In this document: positions 1-9,577 of the stretch, one piece after another | How the letters are laid out: each line of letters starts with the position of its first letter | Position numbering within the stretch: the stretch's first letter is position 1 | NCBI GenBank assembly: GCA_026004735.1 | Contig: BPJS01000001.1 | Coordinates: forward strand, 682,001-746,000 | DNA length: 64,000 nt | Direction: 5' to 3' | Origin: Isosphaeraceae bacterium | Lineage (GTDB): Bacteria > Planctomycetota > Planctomycetia > Isosphaerales > Isosphaeraceae | The notes under the pieces: model-generated | The model's database searches: none | Seen by the model: only the letters and a program-made list of their open reading frames with translations | Told to the model about the DNA's origin: nothing | Position numbers and translations under genes: made by a program

Positions 1-122
1 CCGGCCTCGTCGCGAATCTCCGCGGCTCGAGCCGGCAGTGTCAAGACGGCCAGCAGCCCAAGCCCAAGGGCAAGTTGCTTCAAACAGCGAGCGATCCAGT
101 TGTTGGTCTCTTGCGCCTGCAT
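1..122 (-). CDS. Secreted protein, N-terminal fragment cut by window edge
   Basis: An open frame on the minus strand starts with ATG at 122 and runs off the left edge. The 40 visible residues begin MQAQETNNWIARCLKQ, followed by a hydrophobic stretch (LALGLGLLAVLTLPARA) that reads as a Sec signal peptide with an A-x-A type cleavage site near residue 33. No mature domain is visible, so function cannot be assigned. It points the same way as the UbiA-HAD gene, with about 160 bases between them. Confidence 0.55.
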   Translation of the reverse strand, partial: MQAQETNNWIARCLKQLALGLGLLAVLTLPARAAEIRDEA

Positions 123-285
123 GGGGTCAGTCCTTGATGGGGCCTGGTCGGGTGGTTCACAAGCTCGCCCATCCGATCGGGGCGAAATGGGCGGATCCGA
201 CGGAGCGGTCGTTGACCATGTGCGCTTCCCTGAGAGATTTTTGGGGTTACTCAAAGATGGGACAAGATCACGGAATCGCCCGTCG

Positions 286-1806
286 CTAGAAGGTTGCGAC
301 CACGAGCAACACGCCGACCATCAGGCCGATGAGATAGCTGTGTCGGTCGCGGAGGGCGAAAAGAACCGGGTCGTGGGGAAGCTCGCGGCGCTGGGCGAGA
401 AACCAGAGGCGTGTGATCCAGTAAAGCAACAGGGGTGCGATCAGCCAGATGATCCAGGGGCGTTGATAGAGACTGCGTACCTCGTTGCTGTTGATGTAGA
501 GGCAAAGGACCAACGTGGCCAGGTAGCCACTGGTTGGGCCAACCGACCGAACCAGCTCGATGTCGGAGGCCAGATAGCCACGACCCGCGACCCGACCCGA
601 CTCGTCCGATCGGGCGTCCAGCTCGATGTACCGCTTGGCGAAGGCCAGACTGAGAAAGAAGAACATCGAAAAGGCCATCAACCAGGGCGAGATCGAGACG
701 TCGACGGCGGCTCCACCGGCAAGGATCCGAAGCGTGTAGAGCGCCGCTAGGCAGAGGACGTCGACCATCAACTTCTGCTTCAGGATGGCCGAATAGGCGG
801 TCGTCAGGATCGCATAGGCCAGCAGCAGCACCCCGAATTTCCAGGGCAAGAAGGCGGCCAGCGCGCTCGAAGCGGCCAACAAGCCGGCCATCAGGGCTAG
901 GCCCTGCGGAATGCCGAGTTGGCCGCTGGCAAAGGGCCGGAAACGCTTCTGAACGTGACGGCGGTCGGCTCGCAGATCGAGCAAGTCGTTGAGGATGTAA
1001 ACGGCCGAAGCCATCAAACTGAACGCCGCGAAGGCCAGCAGAGCCGGGATCAGATAGGACGGTTGGGCGATGACGTGGGCGGTCACCAAGGGCACGAAGA
1101 TCAGCACATTCTTGGCCCACTGGTGGAGCCGCATGGCCTGGAGCCAGGGTTTCAAGCCCGGAGGCGGACTGGCGACGATCTCCGCCTGCTTGCCGGCTTG
1201 ACGCACCGCGTCGACCAGCCTCCGCTTCGGGCCGGCCACCAAGGCGCGGCGGGCTGCCGCCCAGAGCGGCAAATCCGCGCGCGAGTCGCCCAGGTAATCA
1301 AACGCCCCCCGGCCACAATGGTCGTGGATTGCATCGAGTTTGGCGCGGCCTTTCCGGTTGATGCCGTCCTGGGTGGCGATCACATCGTCAAACAGCCCCA
1401 CGTGTTCGGCCACAGCCCGGGCCAGCCGCACATCCGACGCCGTCGCCAGAATCACCGGCCGGCCAGCGAGTCGGCATTGGCGTAGATAGTCGAGAACCTC
1501 AGCCCGGTACGGCAGGCCTTCCACGTCCAGCTCCACACGGCGGGCGATCTGCTGCTTCAGCTCCGCCTTGCCGCGGGAAAGCCAGAGCGGCAGCGCCAGC
1601 GCGGCCAGCGGATCCCGGCGGATCAGTTCAAAGAGCGACTCCCAAAGCAGGTCGGTGGCAATCAGAGTGCCGTCAAGGTCGACATAGATCGGAATCTGGC
1701 CCTCAACCTGATCGGTCTCGGAAGCAAGCTCGGGTGCCGTCACAGATCGCGATCCTCCAGGGCGGACGAGGGTCTCGGCCCACGGCACCTGACCGATCCA
1801 GTCCAC
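286..1806 (-). CDS. HAD phosphatase-UbiA prenyltransferase fusion protein
   Basis: A 506-residue protein with two parts. Residues about 38-200 are a HAD-type domain, with DLDGTL at 43-48 as the nucleophile motif and GDSRADLP near 173 as the acidic motif. Residues about 215-506 are a polytopic UbiA-family prenyltransferase, with the first Asp-rich motif NDLLDLRADRRH at 273-284 followed by KRFRP. That arrangement is close to decaprenyl-phosphate phosphoribosyltransferase-type UbiA proteins. Those enzymes use a polyprenyl phosphate and PRPP in the membrane, and the HAD half could remove the 5-phosphate from the product (inference). The start is GTG at 1806; no convincing ATG precedes the HAD motif, so the N-terminal 35 residues are uncertain. 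Confidence 0.85.
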   Translation of the reverse strand: MDWIGQVPWAETLVRPGGSRSVTAPELASETDQVEGQIPIYVDLDGTLIATDLLWESLFELIRRDPLAALALPLWLSRGKAELKQQIARRVELDVEGLPYRAEVLDYLRQCRLAGRPVILATASDVRLARAVAEHVGLFDDVIATQDGINRKGRAKLDAIHDHCGRGAFDYLGDSRADLPLWAAARRALVAGPKRRLVDAVRQAGKQAEIVASPPPGLKPWLQAMRLHQWAKNVLIFVPLVTAHVIAQPSYLIPALLAFAAFSLMASAVYILNDLLDLRADRRHVQKRFRPFASGQLGIPQGLALMAGLLAASSALAAFLPWKFGVLLLAYAILTTAYSAILKQKLMVDVLCLAALYTLRILAGGAAVDVSISPWLMAFSMFFFLSLAFAKRYIELDARSDESGRVAGRGYLASDIELVRSVGPTSGYLATLVLCLYINSNEVRSLYQRPWIIWLIAPLLLYWITRLWFLAQRRELPHDPVLFALRDRHSYLIGLMVGVLLVVATF

Positions 1807-1896
1807 CCGGTTCGAGACACAGGCAGCCCGGCCGTCGGCTCAATGGACCAGTGTTATCCTAGCGGATGCTCGCTCGCCTGGACCACGCGAAACGGC

Positions 1897-2184
1897 TCAG
1901 TCGGAGACGACATCGTCGAAGGCAGCGATCCCCACCAGCTCGTCTCGGGCCACCAGCACCCGCTTTCGATTGCGGCGGATGCCGAGCCGGCGGGAGTCGA
2001 ACACATAGGTCTCGCGGGTCGCCGACGAGTCCCGCAGGTCATGAAGGTCGGCGTCGCGTAGCTCCAGAAACTGGTCGTCCGCTGCGGTCAGCGTTCCCAG
2101 GCAGACGAACCGCGAACGCAGGTCGAGCACGACGATCCGTCCTACAAACGAGTCGAGCAGAGTGCCTGTCGGGCGAGTTGACAT
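1897..2184 (-). CDS. Small conserved protein with Sm-like beta fold (predicted)
   Basis: A 95-residue protein. ATG at 2184 gives MSTRPTGTLLDSFVGRIVVL; an upstream in-frame start exists at 2238 but adds only low-complexity residues. The core alternates short beta-like segments (GRIVVLDL, FVCLGTLTAADDQFLEL, RKRVLVARDELVGIAAF), a pattern resembling Sm/LSm-like small RNA-binding or chaperone folds. I recall similar small proteins in planctomycetes but no established function. It is divergently placed from the cytochrome-like gene at 2285, with about 100 bases between them that could hold both promoters. Confidence 0.6.
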   Translation of the reverse strand: MSTRPTGTLLDSFVGRIVVLDLRSRFVCLGTLTAADDQFLELRDADLHDLRDSSATRETYVFDSRRLGIRRNRKRVLVARDELVGIAAFDDVVSD

Positions 2185-2284
2185 GGGCGGAGGGGACCAT
2201 TCAGGCAGGCATCGCCGCAGCGACCGCGAAAACCTCACGGCTGACCTTGACGGATTTTAGGGGGGATTCTAGGGTCCGGCCACC

Positions 2285-3871
2285 ATGGAAACCAAAGCCA
2301 TCCCCGCCGTCGCGTACCTGCTCCTGGCCGTTCTGGGCCGTACGTCGGCCGTTGCGCGGCAGGATGCCCCACCGTCGCCCCCAGCTCTGGCGGCCGCCGC
2401 CGACGCGGTCACCGATTCAGCGGATACGCTGGAGCCTCCGACGGTTCTACTGCTCAACTCGGGCGATGTGCTCCAAGGCATGATTCGCGAGGACGACTCC
2501 GGCTACTTCATCCGACTCAAGATCGGCGTCAAGCACGTGGCACGCCGCAATGTCGCCGGTGTGTTTCATTCGCTCGAGCAAGCCTATCGCCATCAACTGG
2601 CCCGGGTCCCTCGGAACGATCCCGACGAGCGGATGAAACTAGCGCTGTGGTGTCTGGAACAGAAGCTGACCGAACAGGCCCGCCAGGAGCTGGAGACCGT
2701 CCTGGCGCTCAACCCCGAGAACCGCCGGGCCAAGGCGATGCTCTTCCACCTCCAGGCGCGCCGGGCCGAGGCTGTCGACCCTCAAGTGACCCGAACCGGC
2801 GCAACCACCGAGCCAGAAGCCCCGCCCGGCGCACCCCGTGAGCTGAGCAGCACCACCCTCGACCGACTCCGCGAAGCCCACCGCCAGCAGCCGACCGCTG
2901 AGCCACCCGACATCTTCAACTTGCCCGCTCCCCTGGCCGTTCGCCGATACGAAGAATTCTTGCGCTTCGTCCACCCTGAGCTACAAAACCACTGCGCCCG
3001 TTGCCACGACGCCGAACTGCACACCGGCGCCTTCCGGCTCTACCGCACCCGAACCCGCCGCGATCTCTCCAACGATCTGATCGGTCGCGCCAACCTTGAG
3101 GCGACGCTCCAACTTGTCGAGCCCAACGACCTGGCACGAAGTAAGCTGCTCAGCGCCGCTGCGCTGACCCACCCGCCCGACGGCCGGCCCGTGCTGGGCG
3201 GTCCCAAGCACCCCAGCTACCGCGTTCTGGCCAACTGGGTCGCCAGCCTCAAGGATCCCGCGTCGGGAACCCCGAACCAGCCAGCCGCTCCAGCTCGCTA
3301 CGAGCCCGTCCCATCCGGCTTCGAGCCGCCGCCGACGGAAGGATTTGCCGTCGGGCGCACCCCCGAAGCAGCCCGAGCGCAGCCAGCCGGTCCCAGTCGG
3401 CCCCCGACGCCCGTCGAAAGCCTCGCCGGCGCTCCGGTCGCCGGAACCCCCCGCGTGGTCAGCGGCGGAATGGTTCAAGGCTCGGTCAGCTCGCCCGCCG
3501 TGCCCGCCGACGCGCATTTCCCCGAGCCGGGATTGTTGCCACGCCCAGTCGCTCCCGCCCCGTCCGGGGCAATCCCGCCGGCGAAACTCCCAGCCGCTCC
3601 GCCCCCGCAGCCCGATCCCGGTGTCGGCTCCGGTAAACCTAACCCGACCCCGGCCGGGTCCCCAGGCCTGGCGACCTTGCCCGATGGCACCCCCGCCCTG
3701 CGGCTTCCCTCGGGCGAACTGGTTCCCTACGTCTCCAGCGAAGCGCTCCGCAAGACGCCTGCCGAGGGTGACGAAGACCCGGCCAAAAAGGCCGTCCAAG
3801 CCGGTGAACGCAAGGCCCGAATCGACCGCGACGCTCTTCAGAAATTCATGCAGCAGCGCAACGCGAAATGA
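2285..3871 (+). CDS. Secreted cytochrome-like protein with CxxCH motif and Pro-rich tail
   Basis: A 528-residue protein with an N-terminal hydrophobic export segment (about residues 6-24). A short beta-rich region follows (residues 52-95, LLNSGDVLQGMIRED), then a helical TPR-like stretch (about 105-155). The HPELQNHCARCHDAELHTG motif (about 230-248) carries one CARCH heme-c-type motif, as in planctomycete cytochrome domains. Residues about 340-480 are Pro/Ala-rich and low in complexity. A cell-envelope, redox-linked or structural role is likely, but the substrate is unknown. ATG at 2285 follows a weak purine stretch. A single CxxCH in a short domain means heme attachment is not proven. Confidence 0.75.
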   Translation: METKAIPAVAYLLLAVLGRTSAVARQDAPPSPPALAAAADAVTDSADTLEPPTVLLLNSGDVLQGMIREDDSGYFIRLKIGVKHVARRNVAGVFHSLEQAYRHQLARVPRNDPDERMKLALWCLEQKLTEQARQELETVLALNPENRRAKAMLFHLQARRAEAVDPQVTRTGATTEPEAPPGAPRELSSTTLDRLREAHRQQPTAEPPDIFNLPAPLAVRRYEEFLRFVHPELQNHCARCHDAELHTGAFRLYRTRTRRDLSNDLIGRANLEATLQLVEPNDLARSKLLSAAALTHPPDGRPVLGGPKHPSYRVLANWVASLKDPASGTPNQPAAPARYEPVPSGFEPPPTEGFAVGRTPEAARAQPAGPSRPPTPVESLAGAPVAGTPRVVSGGMVQGSVSSPAVPADAHFPEPGLLPRPVAPAPSGAIPPAKLPAAPPPQPDPGVGSGKPNPTPAGSPGLATLPDGTPALRLPSGELVPYVSSEALRKTPAEGDEDPAKKAVQAGERKARIDRDALQKFMQQRNAK

Positions 3872-3985
3872 CCCGCCGCACGCAACCCGGCCCGGCGGCA
3901 CGACGCTTGACCCAGGGTCCAGCCGGCCTACAACCCCTGGGAACGACTCATCATTGTCGCATCCCCCAGGGGAGTCGGGCAGCTT

Positions 3986-4756
3986 ATGGCCGGGCAGGTG
4001 GTCCTGATCACGGGCGGGGCAGGGGGGATCGGGTCCGCGCTGGCGCGTCGGCTGGTGGCACGAGGCGACCGGGTGATCCTATTCGGCCGATCACCCGCGA
4101 AACTCGAAGCCCTCGCGGCCGAACTGGGCGGTTTGGATGCAGCCTTGGCCGTGCCCGGCGACGCGACACAAGAGGCCGATCTGGAGCGGGCTGTCACCCG
4201 AGGTGTGGACCAGTTTGGTCGCCTCGACGGCCTGGCACACTGCGTCGGCACGATTCTCCTCAAACCCCTTCACCTGACTTCGCCCGCAGACTTCCGGGCG
4301 ACCCTGGAAGCCAACCTGACGTCGGCGTTTCTGGCTTGTCGTGCAGCGCTTGCACCGATGAGGCGGGCCGGTGGCGGTGCTCTGGTCCTGGTCAGCTCGG
4401 CGGCGGCCCGGCAGGGACTGGTCAACCACGAAGCGATCGCAGCCGCTAAGGCCGGAGTCGAGGGCCTGGTTCGCGCCGCGGCCATGTCCTACGCCCGTCA
4501 GGGGATTCGCATTAACGCAGTCGCGCCCGGGCTAACCGAAACTCCACTGGCAGCCGGGCTGATCGCCAATCCGACGTCGAGGCAGGCGAGCGAGGCGATG
4601 CATCCGCTCGGCCGTCTGGGGCATCCCGACGATGTGGCGGCCGCCATCGCCTATCTGCTTGGCCCTGAGTCGGGGTGGGTCACCGGTCAGGTCGTGGCCG
4701 TTGATGGTGGTCTGTCGGCCGGCTATGCTCCGGTGCGATCGGTCGTGCGCAGTTGA
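3986..4756 (+). CDS. SDR-family oxidoreductase lacking the catalytic tyrosine
   Basis: A 256-residue Rossmann-fold short-chain dehydrogenase/reductase. The cofactor motif is TGGAGGIG (residues 9-16), the structural Asn lies in EANLTSAF (108-115) and the active-site Ser in LVSSAA (135-140). The YxxxK motif is altered: the segment reads [11 protein letters not shown], so Ile151 occupies the Tyr position while Lys155 remains. The C-terminal part ([23 protein letters not shown]) is typical of the family. I recall other SDRs with the same IAAAK signature, so this may be a real subgroup rather than decay. Substrate unknown. The start ATG follows a long Pro/Gly-rich leader without a strong ribosome-binding site. 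Confidence 0.85.
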   Translation: MAGQVVLITGGAGGIGSALARRLVARGDRVILFGRSPAKLEALAAELGGLDAALAVPGDATQEADLERAVTRGVDQFGRLDGLAHCVGTILLKPLHLTSPADFRATLEANLTSAFLACRAALAPMRRAGGGALVLVSSAAARQGLVNHEAIAAAKAGVEGLVRAAAMSYARQGIRINAVAPGLTETPLAAGLIANPTSRQASEAMHPLGRLGHPDDVAAAIAYLLGPESGWVTGQVVAVDGGLSAGYAPVRSVVRS

Positions 4757-4784
4757 GTCCTCCTCGCTCACGTGCTCGGTTCCC

Positions 4785-4802
4785 AGGCTAGGGGCCTAGC
4801 CT
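4785..4802. repeat. Perfect 8-bp inverted repeat abutting a start codon
   Basis: AGGCTAGG, two bases, then CCTAGCCT ends exactly one base before the ATG at 4803. As RNA it can fold to a 7-bp stem with a 4-base loop that would cover the translation start region. It could be an operator or a translational control element. Confidence 0.5.
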
Positions 4803-5366
4803 ATGTCCACCGGGGTCAACCTGCTCCGGTTTTTCGACGCGGTCTACATCGCCACGCTGGGGATCTGGGCGGGCGTGGTCTTGTTTTGCGGATTGGGCGT
4901 CCATTCGGCACTGGGGAACTTTGAGGGCCCGGTCCGTGCCGAGGTCGATCGACGGCTCCTGCTCCGCGGACTGGTCTGGGGAGCGGTCTGCGGGGCGGTC
5001 GCACTGCCGTCGCTGGTTTGCGGGGCGATGGCTGTGCCCGAATTGCGAGGTCCGATCGTGGGCGTCAAATCCGCGCTGCTGCTGACGGCGCTTCTGTTGA
5101 CGATCGGTCGCGCCGCGGCGGTCGGACGGAACCGCCAACTGGTGGGAAGTCGGACCGTCGAGAGTTTCGTCGCCGTCATTTTGCTTGGGCTGTTGGGCGC
5201 TCAGGCCTACCGCGATCCGCCTGCGACGCGAGGGATCGAAGAACCGTCGCCGTTGTCCCTCTACCAGGCACACGAGAAGGCCGCTCATCGTCAAAGCACG
5301 CGGTTTCGATCCAAGTACCAGGCCCAACCGCCGCCACAGCCGCCCCAGTCGAACGCCCAGCCCTGA
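4803..5366 (+). CDS. Four-helix integral membrane protein (possible DUF4149-like)
   Basis: A 187-residue protein with four predicted membrane segments: residues about 8-36, 60-82, 90-108 and 117-135. The C-terminal 50 residues are polar, rich in Pro/Gln/His and probably cytoplasmic. The layout (short N-terminus, four helices, Trp-Ala-Gly in helix 1) is reminiscent of DUF4149-type proteins, but the match is weak. It follows the SDR gene after 46 bases, so the two may be co-transcribed. The start codon touches an inverted repeat. Function unknown. Confidence 0.7.
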   Translation: MSTGVNLLRFFDAVYIATLGIWAGVVLFCGLGVHSALGNFEGPVRAEVDRRLLLRGLVWGAVCGAVALPSLVCGAMAVPELRGPIVGVKSALLLTALLLTIGRAAAVGRNRQLVGSRTVESFVAVILLGLLGAQAYRDPPATRGIEEPSPLSLYQAHEKAAHRQSTRFRSKYQAQPPPQPPQSNAQP

Positions 5367-5491
5367 GACAGGCGGCGACTTCAGGCCGGCGTTTTGCGTA
5401 AACTGGAAGTGTGAGCCGAGCCGGCCGGTCGACTTGGCTGCTGCCCTCGGCAGGGCGTGACCAGCCCGCGCATCACTCCAGGCAGACTCGC

Positions 5492-6565
5492 ATGGATCCT
5501 AAGGCCGAGGTCAGCTCGACCGATTCCGCCTCACCCAAGCGTTCGGACCAACTGCTGGAAGCGGTTCGCGGCGAGCGTCGCGTGGTGCTGGCCACCCACC
5601 CCAACCCGGACCCGGACGCGCTGGCGTCGATGCTCGGCCTGAAGACTCTGCTGGAGCACGATCAGCCGGGCCGCCCCGTCCGGCTCGTTCTCGAGGGGAT
5701 GATCGCGCGGGCGGAAAACCAGATGATGGTCGAGCTCCTGCGGATTCCGCTGACGCCGATCACCAGCGTCTCGATCGAGGGCTGCGCCATCGTTCTCGTC
5801 GATGCCCAGCCCCGCGATACCATGCCTCCCTGCCTCGGGATCGTCCCCACCGCGGTGATCGACCATCACGAGACCCCAGGGCGACTCGAGGGGGTAAGGT
5901 TCGTCGACATCCGGCCCCATGTCGGGGCAACCAGCACGATCGTCCTGGAATATCTCCGGGAGCAAGCCGTCAACGTTGATCGCCGCCTGGCCACAGCCCT
6001 CTTCTATGGGATCGACTCCGAGATTTCCGGCTACCCGCGCGAAGCCACGGCCGACGACGACCGGGCCTTGGAGTGGCTCTTCCCTCGCAGCGACCGAGAC
6101 CTGATCGCACAGATCCGCCATCCACGCTTGCCCCGCAGCTACTTCGCCACCTTCCAGCACGCCCTGGCCAACGCATTCGTTTACGGCGACGTCATCGTCA
6201 GCTATTGCGGCGTAGTGCCCCAACCGGACATCATCGCCGAAATCGCCGACTTCTTTATCCGGTTCGACCAGGTCGATTGGGCGCTTGCGATCGGAGTGAC
6301 TGGCGAGCTGCTCAAGCTCTCTCTGCGGTCCGACCACATGGGGAGCCATTGCGGAGATCTGCTCCGCGAAATGGTTCAGGGGCTTGGCAGCGCCGGCGGC
6401 CACGACAAGCGAGCCGGCGGAGCCATCCCCTTGCCCGATCGAAGCCCTCAGGCCGTCGAACGGATGTTGCGGATCGTCCGCCAACGCTTCCTGGCTCGGC
6501 TCGGACTGGACGAAGCGCAGGGCCGCCGGCTGCTTGCCACGTCCCCCGTCGTCCCCGTTCCGTAA
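5492..6565 (+). CDS. DHH-family phosphoesterase (NrnA/RecJ-like)
   Basis: A DHH/DHHA1 protein of 357 residues if started at the ATG at 5492. An in-frame GTG at 5411 would add 27 residues without motif content. Visible motifs are HPNPDPDALASM (motif I), IVLVDAQPRD (motif II), VIDHHET (the DHH signature, motif III) and GGHDKRAGGAIPL near the C-terminus (DHHA1 substrate-binding glycines). Family members hydrolyse short oligoribonucleotides, pAp or cyclic-dinucleotide products using Mn2+. The spacing fits the nanoRNase/pAp phosphatase-like group better than full-length RecJ. Substrate specificity cannot be read from the sequence. Confidence 0.85.
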   Translation: MDPKAEVSSTDSASPKRSDQLLEAVRGERRVVLATHPNPDPDALASMLGLKTLLEHDQPGRPVRLVLEGMIARAENQMMVELLRIPLTPITSVSIEGCAIVLVDAQPRDTMPPCLGIVPTAVIDHHETPGRLEGVRFVDIRPHVGATSTIVLEYLREQAVNVDRRLATALFYGIDSEISGYPREATADDDRALEWLFPRSDRDLIAQIRHPRLPRSYFATFQHALANAFVYGDVIVSYCGVVPQPDIIAEIADFFIRFDQVDWALAIGVTGELLKLSLRSDHMGSHCGDLLREMVQGLGSAGGHDKRAGGAIPLPDRSPQAVERMLRIVRQRFLARLGLDEAQGRRLLATSPVVPVP

Positions 6566-6701
6566 TCCCCCAAGCCGACTCCCCCAAATCCAGACCGCGA
6601 CCGACCGCTCCCTTGACAGCGCCGAGCGACCGCCTGATCATGCCCTCTCTGTGAGACTGAGTCTCAATCTTTATCGCACCTCAACTGAGGCATCTTGTTC
6701 C

Positions 6702-7739
<1,038 letters not shown>

Positions 7740-7905
7740 GATCAACCCTCGCTCGATCTGCCATTTGTCGGACGCGGCGATCAGCGGGTAAACTTCAATG
7801 CAATGGGATCGGCCTTGGCACAACGATCGCCAGAGAGGGGAGGGCGGAGACCAGGGTCGCGCAACCTGAGCGGACGCGATCAGTGGAGATTTCCGGAGGG
7901 TGCCG

Positions 7906-8634
7906 ATGAATGGGATCAGCGCGAATTCGGCACCCCTGGAAATTTACCTGCTAGGACTGGTCGATTTCGACGAGGCCCTCGGGCTTCAGCGGCGGCTGGT
8001 CTATGAGCGGGGCGAACGTTCAGGCGGCGCACTGATCTTGTGCGAACATCCGGCCACGATCAGCGTGGGCCGGTCGGGAAGCCGCGCCCATATCGACGCC
8101 GACGACGAACTGTTACGCGCCCTCGGGGTGAGGGTCCACTGGGTCAATCGCGGCGGTGGCTGTCAGCTTCATGTCCCCGGTCAGTTGGCGATCTATCTGG
8201 TGATGCCGTTGCAGGAGCTGGGGCTTGATCTGGCAGGCTACTTAGCCAGGCTGGGCCGGGCCGCCCTGGAGGTGTTGGAGGAGTGCGATCTGGGTCGGAT
8301 GGCCCGGTTGCAGGGTTCGGCCGTTCTGCTGGGAGAGGAGCAGGTCGGGGCGCTGGGCGTGGCCGTGCGGCGGTGGATTGCCTATTATGGGTTGACGCTC
8401 AATGTCGGACCGTTTCTGGCGCCGTTTCAGCTTTTGAACGCCCCAGGCGGAGGGCGTGGCTGGACTTCGATGGAAGCAAAGCGGCAGCGGCCGCTGTCGA
8501 TGGCCCGGGTGCGGGAAACGGTCATCCGATCGATCGAGGACGTCTTTGGTCTGGAGCGGCACGTGGTGTTCACGAACCATCCGACCATCGGCCGCAAGCG
8601 TTCGACTCATGTCTTCGCCTCAAGCATCTGGTGA
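7906..8634 (+). CDS. LipB-like octanoyltransferase-family protein lacking the catalytic Cys/Lys
   Basis: A 242-residue member of the BPL/LplA/LipB superfamily. GGAGGG at 7895-7900 sets the ATG at 7906. The N-terminal half is LipB-like: EHPATISVGR (48-57) and the ligand loop NRGGGCQLHVPGQL (81-94). In LipB enzymes an acyl-Cys and a Lys form the catalytic dyad. Here the Lys position in the G-x-K-I-x-x-L-G segment reads EEQVGALG, with Gln146. The Cys position in the N-P-C-G segment reads NAPGGG, with Pro180. Both residues are therefore absent. It overlaps lipA by 26 bases, so a lipoate-pathway role is likely, but classical LipB chemistry is doubtful. Confidence 0.8.
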   Translation: MNGISANSAPLEIYLLGLVDFDEALGLQRRLVYERGERSGGALILCEHPATISVGRSGSRAHIDADDELLRALGVRVHWVNRGGGCQLHVPGQLAIYLVMPLQELGLDLAGYLARLGRAALEVLEECDLGRMARLQGSAVLLGEEQVGALGVAVRRWIAYYGLTLNVGPFLAPFQLLNAPGGGRGWTSMEAKRQRPLSMARVRETVIRSIEDVFGLERHVVFTNHPTIGRKRSTHVFASSIW

Positions 8635-9577
8635 GTTGGCCGCGCCACGGGTGCGGACGGTGTCGCTTCCGGTGGTCGGTGAGGAAGCGGACCGGGCGGC
8701 GGCAGGCCCGGGATGGCGGCCGCGGTTGCCGGCCTGGCTCCGGCGGCCGATTCCAGAGGCCGGCGGGCTGGGTTCCACCCGCGACCTGGTCAAATCGCTG
8801 GGCCTGGAGACGATCTGCGAAAGCGGCAAATGCCCCAACCGGTCCGAGTGCTGGACGCGGCGAACGGCGACCTTCATGATCCTGGGCGAGATCTGCACCC
8901 GGCCGTGTGGGTTCTGCGCGGTTCCACGCGGCCGTCCGGAACCGCCGGCCGAGGATGAGCCGGAGCGGCTGGCTGAGGCCTGCGCACGTCTCGGGCTCCG
9001 GCATGTGGTGATCACCAGCGTGACCCGGGACGATCTTGCCGATGGGGGAGCCGATCACTTTCGCCGCTGCGTCGAAGCCGTGCGGCGGCGGGTTGCGGCA
9101 ACGATCGAGGTGCTCACGCCCGACTTCGCGGGCGACGAGGCCGCGGTGGCCACAGTCCTTGAAAGTCGGCCCGACGTCTTCAACCACAACCTGGAGACGG
9201 TCGCCCGGTTGCAGCGGCAGGTCCGGCGCAAGGCTCAATACGAGGTGAGCCTGCGGGTGCTGGCGACGGTTAAGCGGCTCAGCCCGTCAACCCGTACCAA
9301 GAGCGGACTGATGCTGGGTCTGGGCGAGACGACCGAGGAAGTGATCGAGACGCTGGCCGACCTCCGCGCCGTGAGCTGTGATCTGGTCACGCTGGGCCAA
9401 TACTTACAACCGTCGCCTCGTCATCTGCCGGTTCAGCGGTATCTGCCGCCGGACGAGTTTGACGCCCTGGGACGCTGGGCGCGGCAGCTTGGCTTTGCCG
9501 ATGTGGCTAGCGGTCCGTTTGTGCGGTCAAGCTACCACGCCGACGAGATGGCGCGGACTGGGGCCGTGACGCCGTGA
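8609..9577 (+). CDS. lipA: Lipoyl synthase
   Basis: A 322-residue radical-SAM lipoyl synthase that inserts two sulfurs into protein-bound octanoyl groups. The auxiliary cluster motif is CESGKCPNRSEC, the radical-SAM motif is CTRPCGFC, and RSSYHADE near the C-terminus supplies the conserved Ser ligand of the auxiliary cluster. All key residues are intact. The start at ATG 8609 lies inside the end of the lipB-like gene, and the stop shares bases with the GTG of the next gene (GTGA at 9574-9577). This implies translational coupling of the three genes. Length matches the family. Confidence 0.97.
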   Translation: MSSPQASGELAAPRVRTVSLPVVGEEADRAAAGPGWRPRLPAWLRRPIPEAGGLGSTRDLVKSLGLETICESGKCPNRSECWTRRTATFMILGEICTRPCGFCAVPRGRPEPPAEDEPERLAEACARLGLRHVVITSVTRDDLADGGADHFRRCVEAVRRRVAATIEVLTPDFAGDEAAVATVLESRPDVFNHNLETVARLQRQVRRKAQYEVSLRVLATVKRLSPSTRTKSGLMLGLGETTEEVIETLADLRAVSCDLVTLGQYLQPSPRHLPVQRYLPPDEFDALGRWARQLGFADVASGPFVRSSYHADEMARTGAVTP

